Assembly (NCBI GenBank): GCA_035578905.1
Contig: JAQJVL010000002.1
Coordinates: 2,703,229 to 2,767,228, forward strand
DNA: 64,000 nt
Direction of reading: 5' to 3'
Origin: Stictocephala bisonia
Taxonomy: Eukaryota; Arthropoda; Insecta; Hemiptera; Membracidae
Position 1 is the stretch's first letter. Each line of letters begins with the position of its first letter. The notes under the pieces are model-generated. The model did not search any database. It saw only the letters and a program-made list of their open reading frames with translations, and was not told the origin of the DNA. A program made the position numbers and the translations under genes. This document shows positions 47,950-60,000 of the stretch, in pieces.

Positions 47950-48800
47950 TATAATGATAATGGTTTATTGTCCCATAATTAGTGTTACATTTGCGTATTT
48001 ACAGGAAATCTGCTGCAATCTGGTGACTCGTCATACTTAACTCTATTTGTCTAACCTAAAAAACAAATTAATCTACCAACTATCTAATGTGAGCATATCA
48101 TCTTTTCTTTCTTTGTCTAGTTCAATTTAGTACTAAAGCAAGACGCCTTCGCCCTGCAAATAATCCCAGAGTTAGGAGCTAAGGTCAACGAGAAACTGCC
48201 TGAACTTTCGATAGAGCTGGTTGGCATTCCCCAAGCTTTTGTACTCCTGTGGTATTTTAATATATATTTGTATTCCACTGTAAAATGGGCTTATTTCTAA
48301 TTTTCTTAGTCTATGCTTGGGAACCTTAGTTTAAATTTATTCCTTGTATCATCGACTTGGTATACATTATTTTGTTGGTAAGCAAATATACTTTCATGTA
48401 CATATTTTACCACTTCCAATATGTATAATCCTGGGAATGTAAGAAAATTAAGCTCTCTAAATGTTCCTCTACAAGATTCTGTTGAAGACGTGCCCATCAT
48501 AACTCTTATCATTCTTTTTTGAACTTTAAATATTTTTTCCGAGTGGTTTGAACGTCCCACAAAATTACTTCATGGCACAAAATATATTCAAAATAAGCAA
48601 AGTATAACGTCAGCCTAGTTCTCCTGCTAACTATATGACAAGTTAAAAATTGCTTTATTCAGTCTTGAGGTAATATATTCTATATGCTTTGTCCAACTAA
48701 GTGGTGGATCAAAGACCAGACCTAGTAATTTTACTTTTTCCGTTGTCTCCATATCCAACTTGCTTGTATCAATTATTATTGTTTGTGTTTAATACTGACA
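47950..48800 (-). pseudogene. 5'-truncated non-LTR retrotransposon (jockey/CR1-like), 3' end
   Basis: The minus strand encodes KVKLLGLVFDPPLSWTKHI and RLNKAIFNL, the region after the reverse transcriptase domain. Then come a stop and a frameshift, then 48560-48306: SEKIFKVQKRMIRVMMG, SCRGTFRELNFLTFPGLYIL and a DDTRNKFKLR stretch, the classic C-terminal block (QKRAIRI ... LGILTLPSLYIL ... YNTR). After a further stop, GVQKLGECQPALS matches the usual GV.L.N.LP. block. The element ends with AATAAA (47969-47964) and an ATTATCATTAT tail, typical of these elements. Dead, several disruptions. Confidence 0.85.
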
Positions 48801-48814
48801 TGACGTTTTTTTAA

Positions 48815-49175
48815 ATGGCTGTCATTGACGTAGACATTACTACAGAAGTCTTGGGTATCCATGTTGGGTGGTAATCAGAGTCCTAACTGAGCAAAGAAGA
48901 CGAAAGCTTTCTTTTCCAAAATTATCAGTCAAGTTAGGGAAAAGAAAGGGGAAAGAACTGAGTATCAGCCTTGTCAATTAGCTGAAAATCAGACCAATTA
49001 TACGTTCGCATACCACGTAAAGTTGAAGGTCTCTCAGTTGGCCTGGTTATTGAGTTATTAATAAATGACCCTTTCTGAGTGTACGTTAAACTCAGTTAGT
49101 AACTAGGCTACACAGGCAATCCACACTCATACTGTACAATCAGTCATACTCACCTTAAAATAAGCACATGTTGGC
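48815..49175 (+). mobile_element. SINE S1
   Basis: Same order as 43965-44290: GGCTGTCATTGACGTAGAC, TCTTGGGTATCCATGTTGGG, TCAATTAGCTGAAAATCAG, TTCGCATACCACGTAAAG, TTATTGAGTTATTAATAAAT, CTGAGTGTACGTTAAACTCA, AATCCACACTCATACTG. About 60 bp of unrelated sequence is inserted near 48890-48950. Lies directly beside the LINE fragment. Confidence 0.75.
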
Positions 49176-49689
49176 TTCTTACTTCAGAAAAACTGAGAAA
49201 ATCTGAAGAAGACAAAACTAAAAATGTTCTTCACATCAGCTGCCAAAATGAACTCTTCACGTAATATTTAATACGTATTTAAGGCTATAGCTATTTAAAA
49301 TAATAATCATGTAATATCCGATAAAAATTAATTCTCACCCATATTTTGATTCACTTAACATCAGACGTTTCTATATTCAAATGTTCTTGTTTGGGTCACA
49401 AATTGAGTGTTCCTTTGAAAAAATACCTAGTGCTGCTCAGTACACCAAAAGGAATGGGTTTCCTCCTTTGAATATTTTGCATGTAACTTCACTATCCATT
49501 TAAGAAAATACAATATTTCCATTAGTGTACATGTCGCATAAAAGTAAAGTAATAATTAATCTAATTATATTTTATGTTTAGAAATATTGTTATTTAGCAT
49601 GACAAGATATTCTTTACTAGCACTCATTTGTTAGCAAATCATCAATATCGTGAACTTCCGTTTTCACAAGTTGTCCTACACAGCATCCT
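49176..49689. other. No gene recognised
   Basis: AT-rich; nothing found. Confidence 0.5.
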
Positions 49690-49840
49690 CCACTTTTTAA
49701 TTTCCTACCAGGAGTCTTCTTCTTCTCCTTGTCTTTTCTGCATTCACATCTGCTCTCCTCATCCTTCCGCATTTGGTCCTCCAACCTTCATTTCGGTCTT
49801 CCTCTTGGACTTCTTCCTCTTTCTCCTCACAAGCAAATGA
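49690..49840 (-). pseudogene. Possible non-LTR retrotransposon C-terminal fragment
   Basis: The minus strand gives GRSPRGRPK, a stop, then RLEDQMRKDEE, resembling the GR..RGRP..RW.D.I...D block at the C terminus of many LINE proteins. The region is purine-rich, so a chance match is possible. The plus strand frame here is a shadow. Confidence 0.3.
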
Positions 49841-49844
49841 TTTA

Positions 49845-52385
49845 CAACTAATAATACTTCCAGAACTTGTTAGTAGTAACTTAAAGTAAGGAGAATAAAA
49901 GCCACATTTCGTAGAAGAAACATTTACCTCAGAATGATTAAGACTAATTGAAAATTTATCCTAAGGAATTGGTGGTGTCAACTTGGGTTCAGAACTTTAA
50001 TACTTTTCTAATTTTATTTGAAGAATAAACAAATTAGGTAACTATTTACTAAATCAGCTCTTCACCAGGTCTTTTACTACCCTAGAGATTAGCACTTTTG
50101 ATTTAAATGCAGAGGATCACAAGTCAAATTCCCAGGAGATCCACTTGATGATTTACAAAAGGGTTTGGAGTGTTGTTCCTTAACAACGAGTTTGAGCTTT
50201 CGTATAAAATGCCACTGTCGTAAAAAGAAAAAAAAAAAAAAAAAACTCAACGTGGGTGTAGTTTGTCTTTATGTACAAACGTTGGCTGTCGATAGATATA
50301 GTTTGTCTTTTAAATACAGTAGCCTGCTGTTTGAACATAGCACTATGTACATACAAGTTGTGAGTTTACAAGCATCTCTAAAACCAAGCCCTCCGCGCAC
50401 AATAAATCTACGTTGATTGCGGTGAATTTCTGGTGAGTGAGCTGTTTAGAGACATTTAAAGTTCTAGCCGTTTGACATTACAAAGTTATTGAGTGAAGTA
50501 AGTTTTCTGCCACGAGTACGAAGCAATGAGAATGAAGCTACAAGCCGAGACAGCTGGATCAAGGACAAGTGAAGGGCGTGTCGAGGTCACTCTTTGTATC
50601 TGGAGCCACAAACTGCTGCTGGAAAAATTAAACTGTTTAGCACAACATTCTTTTGGAAAAGGCCGTTCAAAAATTTTCCTTTGCTCAATAAGTGAGACAT
50701 ATTAAATTTTCTGGAGCAATAACTAACCTAAATTCACAAAAATATTTTGTCTAACAAATTTTTGTATACATACCGAGTTTAAGGATAAATAATTTACCCT
50801 ATTTTAGCAATGTATCACGTTCCATAGCCATTTACAACTGTCGGTTTTGTTGGCACAGACCTATAACTCTAATTTCAATAAAATTTATCTTGGACCTACT
50901 TTACACTCTATTTCACGTGATCACAGTCACTATTATAATTACGGACGTTGTCAAAGTACTGACGATTACGGTTTGGCATTAATGTATATATGGAGTCGTA
51001 CAGCTGTTTATATCTGTACTAACCAGGTCCCAAAACTAAGACTTTTCTATAGAGTAAAAAATAGATCACACAATACCGTTGTTGGTGAGTGGATAGTAAT
51101 TTTTATTTTACCTAATAATTAATTTTGATGGATAATGTTTTTATTTAAATTGTTATCATTTAAACTATTACAGTTAATCTTGTTTACAAAAATAACCTGC
51201 CATCTTTTATCGAATTTAAATCATCAATCAGCTGTTATTTGCTATGAAACAAGTCGGCCCAGCTTGATGTTTTTAGGAATGCTTTGATTAAACCCCGCGT
51301 TCCTCATCTCACCATAACCCAAAATGACAAGGTCATTGGCACAGCTACACGCCCCTACTAATAACATACGTAAACATCCACCACTAAAGAAACAACTATT
51401 TGCCTCTGAATAAACTTCGTTTGTGCATACTTTTCAAGAAGATATCAGCGTGAACATTGTCTATCAATAAAGTGATGAGGGGATTTTGCTCACAATGCGT
51501 TTCAAGTTAAATCCTTCAACTACATAATATACAGAAATTAAAATACTGAATAACAAGTTATGTATGGAGTAATTGACTTTAAGAAAAGGGTGAGAGCAGG
51601 TAATTCATATTTTCTCAAACAACTATGTTTGCCTTATTACGATCCGATACAATCACTCAGCAGTGACTGAACACAAGTACAAAGAGCAATTAGACACTGA
51701 CAAGTGTTGCAATGAGTTATGTATAATTGTACCGTTGGTCTCGAGCTACTGATGTAATGCCTCTCTAAAGCTACTGCTTTAATGACCATAACCACTCTCA
51801 ACTTCTCATCATCTGATTGCAGCCCATAGATATTGTATTGTTGAATCCATTGTTGTTTTGTGTTGTCATATCCTTGGAGAACTAAGGAGGAACAATTCTT
51901 CTCTTTCACAACGCAAATTTAGTGTAATTTAGAAACCATTCTCTCAAGGTTAAGGTGATTTAATTAATTATGTACTATGGCTTACTATGATTAAATTTGA
52001 AGTGTGTACTATGGCGTAAGAACCATAAATGACAAAATAAATGACAATGAGATAAGACATACTAATCAATCCATTGTTTAACCACACCAGAAAGATTAAC
52101 AACTTTAATTCAGTGAAAATTTTGCTAAATTTAATAGTGTTGATTTGACTATTTTTTGACGCATTGACAGCCTTCCAAAATGTGTATATCTGCTGCTTAA
52201 ATTTTATTACAATATAAAATTATTAATCAGTACTGTTTTTTAAAACATCTCAAAAAACTCATTTAATTAGAATGGTAAACAAAGTATTTTAACTTTCCAC
52301 CAAAATTGAAGCATTAAGGAAATATGTCTTTAATTGTTGAAAACTGTTTTATTACCTTAAAATATGGGTTTAGTAATAATGATTT
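49845..52385. other. No gene recognised
   Basis: Frames of 83-91 codons (50165-50416, 50847-51122, 51909-51637) carry no family motif. A 20-A tract with one G lies at about 50222-50244. 50060-50140 has a weak tRNA-like look (tagagattagcacttttgat, cacaagtcaaattccc), too decayed to call. Confidence 0.45.
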
Positions 52386-52390
52386 CAAAC

Positions 52391-52434
52391 AACTTATACA
52401 CATATTCTTAATAATTTAAGAATATGTATAAGTT
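52391..52434. repeat. Near-perfect AT palindrome
   Basis: AACTTATACACATATTCTTAA and TTAAGAATATGTATAAGTT pair with a two-base bulge. The right arm phrase TTTAAGAATATGT is repeated at 52441-52453. Confidence 0.85.
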
Positions 52435-52450
52435 ATAATATTTAAGAATA

Positions 52451-52492
52451 TGTTTAATTTATAATAGTAGGCCTACTATTATAAATTAAACA
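52451..52492. repeat. Perfect 42-bp palindrome
   Basis: From TGTTTAATTTATAATAGTAG to its exact complement, centred on AGGCCT at 52469-52474, with no loop. Lies 16 bp after the previous palindrome. Confidence 0.97.
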
Positions 52493-53500
52493 CATCACCA
52501 TCACGGAAAGCATGTAAATCGTTTTGTCAGGGAAAAAATAAAATAAAACGTTTTGTAACTCTTATTTTATTCATGACATGTGTTGATCATTGCGTGCGTT
52601 ACATCACAGGTAAGTTTGCGTGATTCACGCCAAGCAAGGATAAGCTATACATATGCAAAGATACTACAGCCAATACAATTGTCTATTCCTTCCGGCTTTC
52701 GCATTCAGTTACAATAGGCCTGTGCAACAATCGATAAAAAATGTAGTAAGAATTGTCATCCTTAAAACTATATGTGCTCGTATAAGTCTGTAAAACACAC
52801 GTGGTTTGAAAGTTTTTTGTTGGTTCAATTGTTTATGATTGTTAATTTGCGGGTGGTTTCCAACGGTTATAGTATTTAAAAAACAAACAAAACGATTCGA
52901 CAGACGTAAAAACCCCAGCCAATTCAGGTTTTGTTGTTATCCTAATCTATATTTCAATTTAAGTTAGATATTACAGAGTGAATAAAACTACATAAAAAGT
53001 CTCAAAAATCCTCAAAGAGTGAACTATCCTTAAGAATCAAATATTTACAAACTAAGATAGATTATCTGAATTTAATAATGTCTTCCTAAAAATGGCTAAA
53101 ATTAAATAAATTCACATAACAAACATAAAAACTATATCAATCAACAATTTACACAAATAATAATAATAAAAAAGCTAAATACTCAACTCACCCAACAAAG
53201 TATATACTGAAAAGTTGGTATGGGCACTGTACTTTAGAAACAAGAAGATTGTCTCCTCAAGTTAGTCCTGTCGGATAGGAAACGCCAACGATCCTCCACT
53301 CCCTTGTCTATCTTCATCCTCTCTCTCTGTCTCTAAGTTAGTAAGAAGCACCTAAAGACTTGAGGACGATAAATGGTGTACTTGTCAAAACGTTGAGTTG
53401 GTTTTAAAACACTAAAAGATCTGAAAAATCTTTTACAAATCAACAACCTGGGATTGTTTAAATTTAACATTTATATTAACATAATGGTATTGAACATTTG
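52493..53500. other. No gene recognised
   Basis: A strong donor-like CACAG|GTAAGT at about 52607 follows a short ATG frame (MTCVDHCVRYIT), but nothing else supports an exon. Confidence 0.45.
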
Positions 53501-53504
53501 TACT

Positions 53505-53715
53505 GTATATTACGTGGTTCAGATTCCACGTAAAGCAGTAGGTCCCATAGATGCCCTGGCTATTGGGCTATTAATAAATGGTCCTTTCTGAGCTAAGTCG
53601 AGCTCAGATAGTAACAGTGACTATACTGGTTCATATACACTCATCACACTCATTCACCCCTCATATTCGTTCATATCTCTAAGATCGGTGTCATAGAACT
53701 AAATAATGAATAATA
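53505..53715 (+). mobile_element. SINE S1 (3' two thirds)
   Basis: ACGTGGTTCAGATTCCACGT is a T-arm-like hairpin containing a B-box relic. Then CCTGGCTATTGGGCTATTAA, CTTTCTGAGCTAAGTCGAGC, ACACTCATTCACCCCTCATA, TTCGTTCATATCTCTAAGAT, and the terminal GATCGGTGTC with a taataatg-rich end. The best outside match to both flanks of the 51-bp satellite. Confidence 0.8.
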
Positions 53716-53719
53716 ATAA

Positions 53720-55370
53720 TGACGAATAACAAATAATATGTACGTCAGAAACTTTCTTTAGCACTGACAATTTAGGCATATGTCAATTATTCGAATTTTT
53801 TACGAGCTTGAGTATTCCAAGTAATAAATAACATATCAAAACTGTGGTTGGGGGGGAGAAATAAAAAAATTAAAATACTTGCTAGTTATCTTTAGACTTA
53901 AATAAAACAACCCAGCTTATTTTAATTATATTATCTATACTGAGTATATCATTTGACCTCTAAAAGTATATCCTACGGTTTGATAGGAGAAACTAACTAT
54001 TTAAACAATCTTATAGAATGTCTTTAAGAATAATCTGATATACTTTGTCCATACAGCCATGAACATATTCAACATTTCTCATTTTAACATGTATAGATGA
54101 CGAAAAATAAACTAAATTCATTGATTTGTGAATTCACTTTATTTCTGAAAATCAAATAAATAAGTAACAATTCAAAATTTGACATATTTCAAACATTTAA
54201 AATGATTAAATTAGTTAACATTACTATTTTATAAGTAATTTATTGAACATTTAAACATTTCATATAAAAAAATTAATAATTATCTAACCAATTATTTCCT
54301 AATTTATTTTTTAGTAATAAAAAAGAAATTATAAACATGATTTATTTTTAAATACATTGATAAAACAAAACAAGGAAGTACTGATTTGCGTAGTAGTTTA
54401 TTAATTTATTCATTATAATTAACTTATAACTTATTTTGATTGAAGTTTTATAAGTTCTAAACAATTAGTAAAGTAAAAATTAACCCCTTAAATAACTATT
54501 TTTATCCTGATAGTTCACATAATACTGACATTAACCCTACATTTATAATCTAACTTTTAATTGGACACAATTAATAGAATCACATGTTGACATTTACGAA
54601 GCTACATGTATTTAAATAAATAACTAAGACAAACTAAATGGCAGTCCTATCTAGAGGAACTTGTTATAAGTTTTAAAATAAAACTAGTTTCTAACGTAGC
54701 GAAAAACTAAAACTATTTTGATTAAAAATCAAGAATAAGCACACAACACTAATATATATGAATGTTTGGCAAGTTTTAATATTTTGTTTTTAAGAAAGTA
54801 AGCGTTTTGAAACATAAACAAACCTGTTCAACGATGTTAACAATAAAATAATGAATAATTTTGACCATATTTTAAACAATCCTTCTCCTGATTTATATGA
54901 TGAATAATGAATTAACGATATATCCAAAATAATAAATCATTGGTCATTTCAATAAAAAACCAAACAATTTATAAATGTTTACATTTTATCTGCCTGACTT
55001 GCACATTTGGTCACAGATTTAAAGTAAATATGTAATTATAGATTGTATCACAGATCTACAAGTCGAAAGATATTGATGCAATAAAATTAGCAATTACACC
55101 AAATATTCTTTGTATACATTAATTCTTCTTCTTTTTGAGTTATTGCACACAACTCCATAATTGAATAACATTCAAAATCTACTAAACCATAGTAAAAATT
55201 AATTAAAAATTATGTGATTATTTTACATCCTGTTAAAGTTAATGAAACATTAACAATCTATTCAATAGTTATATGATTTAATGTTACATTTATATTTAAC
55301 AATTAATTAATTATTAAATACGTTTTATTTCAGTTACTAACCTCATACGAAACGAAACATAAAAAATTAT
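53720..55370. other. No gene recognised
   Basis: Very AT-rich. No frame of note until the 62-codon minus frame 55563-55375, which has no family motif. Confidence 0.5.
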
Positions 55371-55604
55371 TACGTTAGAATATCAAATCAAATATAATTA
55401 AATTTATCAAGTAATAATCCTGAGAATGCAAGTAACGAATTACCAATCCTTTGAGCACGTAGCGTGAAGTCCGTCTTCCTTTAGGCTCACGGGAGAAAGT
55501 GGAGACTTCGTGAAACACGGTTTGTGGTACGCCACAGTCTCGCACCTCCTTGCGTGGTGACACCTTGATCGAATTATATAACTTGGTGTGCTGTATAATA
55601 TTAA

Positions 55605-55647
55605 CTGTTATTTAAATATTATACAAAATATAATATTTAAATAACAG
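55605..55647. repeat. Perfect 19-bp stem hairpin
   Basis: CTGTTATTTAAATATTATA (55605-55623), loop CAAAA, exact complement at 55629-55647. Confidence 0.95.
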
Positions 55648-55689
55648 AAAATACAAACACATCTTAATCTCCATTTTAAATGGGAGATT

Positions 55690-56290
55690 GTTAACTTTAA
55701 GTTACAGGTTTTAGAGATTTAAAGGTAATTTTATATTCTTTTAGGATTACGTTTTTAAAATGTATATATTTCGGCTAATACAGGAATAAGTAGATTTAGA
55801 AGAAGCACTTTTATACCGTATTAAAAAAATTTTTAGGCTTTAAAAATAATTTGATAACACTTCCTAAATACTCCAAAGGCCCTATATGAACTGGAATATT
55901 TTAAAGCTTTGAGAGAATTAAAGCTATTTTTGTATTCTGTAAGGATTTAGTTTTAAAAATACGTATAAATGTATCCTCGAGACAAGTACAAACAGATTTA
56001 AGATCTTATTTATATTTGTTTTAACCGTATTTTAAAAATGTATAGCATTCTACAATATTTTTAAAGACACTTTGAAGGTCCTATTTGAACTGAAATATTG
56101 TGAATATTGGATTTTCAAGCTTTAAAATTACTAACGCAATTTTTGAATTTTTAAAAATTTTATTTTAAGAAATGTACGAATATCTTTTAGAGACAAGCAT
56201 AAATAGGTTTAGCATCATATTTGGAAAATTGTTTACCGTATTTTAAAACTTTTTAGGCCCACACAATATTGAGATGACCATTTATAAATA
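55690..56290 (+). repeat. Diverged tandem repeat, about 210-bp period (3 units)
   Basis: Phrases TACCGTATTTTAAAA, GGCCCTATATGAACTG.AATATT (GGTCCTATTTGAACTGAAAT in unit 2) and GAGACAAG..AAA.AGATTTA recur at about 55815, 56027 and 56236. No function suggested. Confidence 0.6.
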
Positions 56291-56508
56291 TTGAGAATCA
56301 GAGCTGTTCTGTGAGGACAGCATATAAATAGCTTTATCATCAAATTAACACGTATTAATGATAAATCTCAAATAAATATATTGAGAATATGTATATCTCT
56401 AAAGTTAAATCTCTAATATTTTTATAAATAATAAGAATATTTGAAATATCCTTGTATCTATGATTAAATTAACTCTTCAGTTTACATAGGCTAAGTATGA
56501 GCAGGAAA

Positions 56509-56514
56509 TTTATT
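56509..56514 (-). terminator. Candidate polyadenylation signal (AATAAA) of the secreted-protein gene
   Basis: This is the first AATAAA on the minus strand downstream of the stop codon at 57078; no ATTAAA was noticed between them. It implies a 3' untranslated region of nearly 600 nt that would include the tRNA-like SINE head at 56535-56613. Position and motif only; no cleavage evidence is available. Confidence 0.35.
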
Positions 56515-56534
56515 CAATGAGTGTATAGACTGTC

Positions 56535-56613
56535 AGCTCAGCTGGGGTTCGATCCTGAGACATTTGACTCTACAGTCCGAAACTTCATTCACTGAGCTAC
56601 CACCATTGCATAT
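56535..56613 (-). repeat. tRNA-like SINE head (S4)
   Basis: The minus strand: GGTGGTAGCTCAGTGAATGA (A box), TTTCGGACTGTAGAGTC, CTCAGGATCGAACCCC (B box with T-arm). Parallel to 33565-33635 over about 60 bp. The acceptor stem does not close, so not a tRNA gene. Lies on the coding strand of the secreted-protein gene, in its likely 3' untranslated region. Confidence 0.65.
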
Positions 56614-57077
56614 TGAAAGGAAAAATGTCTGTTACTTTTTTGTCACACTAGGTGTGTAATGTGCGTTTATCATCTGCTTCTGTCCCCTTATCTTCTCGCT
56701 AATCAGTAACCGTTACTGTAATCTCGAAATGTTCTTTGGGAATTGAAACGGTGAACGGACACTCCACACACACATACGACTCAGTCCAAAGCAAAGTCCA
56801 TCCCCACCATGAATGTCCACATGCTGAGGAGGTTAGGATTCACATGAAGAGGGAAAGCTACAGTTCTCACCCTATTGGCTGGACCAACGACGATAGAACT
56901 TCTAAAATGCTAAGAAAAAAACCTACTTTTAAAAAGCACGCTGGAATAATTTGGAGTAACTTCTGAGGTAGAAAACACTGATTATTACAAGAATCGATTT
57001 AGGGGCGATAGTACCTCTCTAATCGATAGTATTTACTTCTGAAGGTACGTCGCACATTTGTCATGACACTCTCGGTC

Positions 57078-60000
57078 TTAGAGTCGGTTTGAGATGGTGT
57101 CTGAGGATCCCGAGCTGGCCGTGTTGTTTCCGGCGGATCTGTAGAACTCCAGAGCGGCGTTGGCAGCAGCCATGACGATCTTGGGCTCGCAGGGGCTGTT
57201 GTCGAAGAAGAACCCTGGACAACCGAGGAGCTCGAAACAGTTGTAGCGGACTTGAACATTGTCAGGAGAGCAACATGCCACGATGGCCCACGTGCACTTG
57301 GAGGGTTCATCTCCAGGCATCCTGAAATTAAACAGGATACGTTAAAGGTTAAATAAAAATTGATTAAATAAAACAATTGTTATTTTATCATTTTTTTTGA
57401 ATAAAATCAAATAATTTTTTATTTAATAGCTGCTATACCTAGTCAATTATTGTTGTATTATTATTATTATTGTAACTTTTCTTAGATTAGTTTCAAAATT
57501 TACGTAAAAACATGAAACTTTGGGAGAGTCGGTAATCGAAGGGTCTACTGACTGGACGTTTTTATCAGTAATATTCACCTAGTAAATTTCTGATTGTGCC
57601 ATTTATTCTGTGTGAGTTAGCCCCAAGCACAGATCAATTTTCTATAGGGGATTGACTGTTAGGCTAAAAAATAAGAACCTCTGATTAAAAAAAGTTCAGT
57701 TTCACATATTATGCTTAAATTCGTTTGTTAATAATCGTACAAGATGAACTTATTAACTGTTTAGCTTTTTACATGTATATTTGTAGTGTAGCCTATATCA
57801 CCTACATATCCAAAAATCTGGATAACCTCCGGAAAAACAATTTGTGATAATTTTTATTAAGAAGATATTGTAAAATATTTGAGTAAAGTTTGTATGTTAC
57901 CAAATTGTAAAAGGCTACTAGAATGGGCTCCCAAACCCAATCATAAAGACGACATTAAATTAAAAATAGTTCATGCTTACTAACCATTGATAGTTATAGA
58001 ATAAACATTTGTTTGCTAAACGGTACCAATGGAATATTACTGAAAATTACAATGCAGCAATTTTTTATTTTGCTATTACATATGTTTTGAAATAATGTTC
58101 AATGAACAGGGTATTTACAACAATTTTAGATACACGAACGTACTTGTTTTTATTTAGAAGATAGTTCTGTTAAAACTTTGAATAAAGCTATACTTATGGC
58201 GTTTCAGACCAGCCGTGCATTATTTCCTGTGGTTGAACCGTTTAACATAGATCGATGTTATAATTAAACTATTTAAATACCTTAAAAATTAGGTGTAACA
58301 CGACCCATGTTGCTATTAGAAATTTTCGAGATTCGAACCTGTGAATGTCATTTTCAGGCACGCCTTGTATTTTAAATGCGACAAAAACAATTTTGAGACG
58401 TTCGTCATATAATATTTATTAGGTTTACTGTTTATTGCATCGCTCTATGTGTTCAACCACAGGAGATACTGCACAGGTGGTCTGAAACACTGTATAACAC
58501 TATTTAATTTCTTTCGTAAATTTTAGATTAAAACTGTGTTTCTTGTAATTTTATTGAACTACACCTATATTTGATTTTGCATTTGATGTTGACATATTTA
58601 ATGTATTATTTAAACATTAATGTTACAAGTCTTATGTAAACTTGTTCAATGATTCCAAATAAAGAAATCTAGCTCAGATTATTTTAAATTAAATAAATTG
58701 TATCATTCTTCAAGCTCGTTTCTTATTGGATGGATATATAATTTAATGTTATAAGATGTAACAAACATTCCAGTAAATACATTTTTTATTTTGTAAGGCC
58801 TTTCGGTAACAAAGTTACCATCTCCAGACAACCAAACTAAATTTTACATTTGATTGATTATCAAAAAACACACGATAAAATAAAAATAAAACATATGGAA
58901 TAATTTAAATAAGAAAATAATAAAAAATATATAAAAATTGTATGAATTTAAAGTATTAGTGGTGAATGTTCAAATGTTCCTGGTTCATTATTAACTAGAA
59001 TTTCTTTGAATTTTTTATATATAAGCTTTCGTAAGCATCTAATTGATCTTTATTTTGTACTTCTTTTAGTAAATTACATTTTGTAAAATTATGGTTGAAA
59101 TTGATGCAGTGTTATGCTATCGCTGATTTGAATTTACATTTACAGTTTAAATGATAAATTTACATTAGAGTGTTTCTTAAAACTTTTTTGCATTATTTTT
59201 AAAAAATATATCATTTTTAAAATTATCAAGAAGAACAATCAGCGATAGCAAAACACTGCATCAATTTCAACCATAATTTTACAAAATGTAATTTACTAAA
59301 AGAAGTCCAAAATAAAGATCAATTAGATGCTTATGAAAGCTTATATATAAAAAAATTCAAAGAAATTCTAGTTAGTAACGAACCAGGAACATTTGAAAAT
59401 TCACCACTATTATTTTATATCTATAAAATTTTTATATATATTTTTATTATTTTCTTATTTAAATTATTCCATATGTTTTATTTTTATTTTATCATGTGTT
59501 TTTGAAAATCAATCAAATGTAAACAATATAAAATTTAGTTTGGTTGTCAGAAGATGGTAACTTTGTTATCGAAAGGCCTTACAAAATAAAAAAATTATTT
59601 ACTGGAGTGTTTGTTACATCTTATAGCATTAAATTAAACAAATTGCACAAATTTCCAACAAAGGGTATCAAATCGTCATCATTGCATAGCATTTTATAAA
59701 ACTATTTTACAGTTTATCTTTTTCCTAAAATAAACAAACCTAACAAACAGAATGAACGCTTTCTCAATATTATTTGTTTGAGGGTTACTCTACCTGTTTA
59801 GGGTTTCGTCTTTCAGGCCGTCCCCATTGTCGGTAGTCGGCCTGGGATTCGGGAACGTCGGGGGTGGCCTAGGCTGGGGTATGCAAGGTTGTGGCTGAGG
59901 AGGGTTGGCGATGATGATGAGGTTGTCTATCTTATAGATCTGTGGGAAGCCTGAGGGGGGTGGTTGAGGTACACCGTACAGCTGACGATGGATGTCCTCG

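Larger units (their letters stand above)
57322..59793 (-). other. Intron of the secreted-protein gene
   Basis: This 2,472-bp intron interrupts an Arg codon after its second base (phase 2). Both ends follow the GT-AG rule. It contains a 289-bp inverted-repeat element and a pair of inverted Penelope-like fragments, listed separately. The rest is AT-rich with nothing recognisable. Because the exons join in frame and both have protein-like composition, the intron call is much better supported than any intronic open frame. Confidence 0.85.

Noticed and set aside
51637..51909. 90-codon minus frame with several cysteines
   Set aside because: No signal peptide, motif or splice context; within chance expectation.
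52560..52615. Short exon ending at a perfect CAG|GTAAGT
   Set aside because: A lone donor after a 12-codon frame, with no acceptor partner or promoter evidence.
56999..57376. 125-codon minus frame overlapping exon two of the secreted-protein gene
   Set aside because: Out-of-frame shadow; the spliced frame has exact phase agreement, a signal peptide and a cysteine module.
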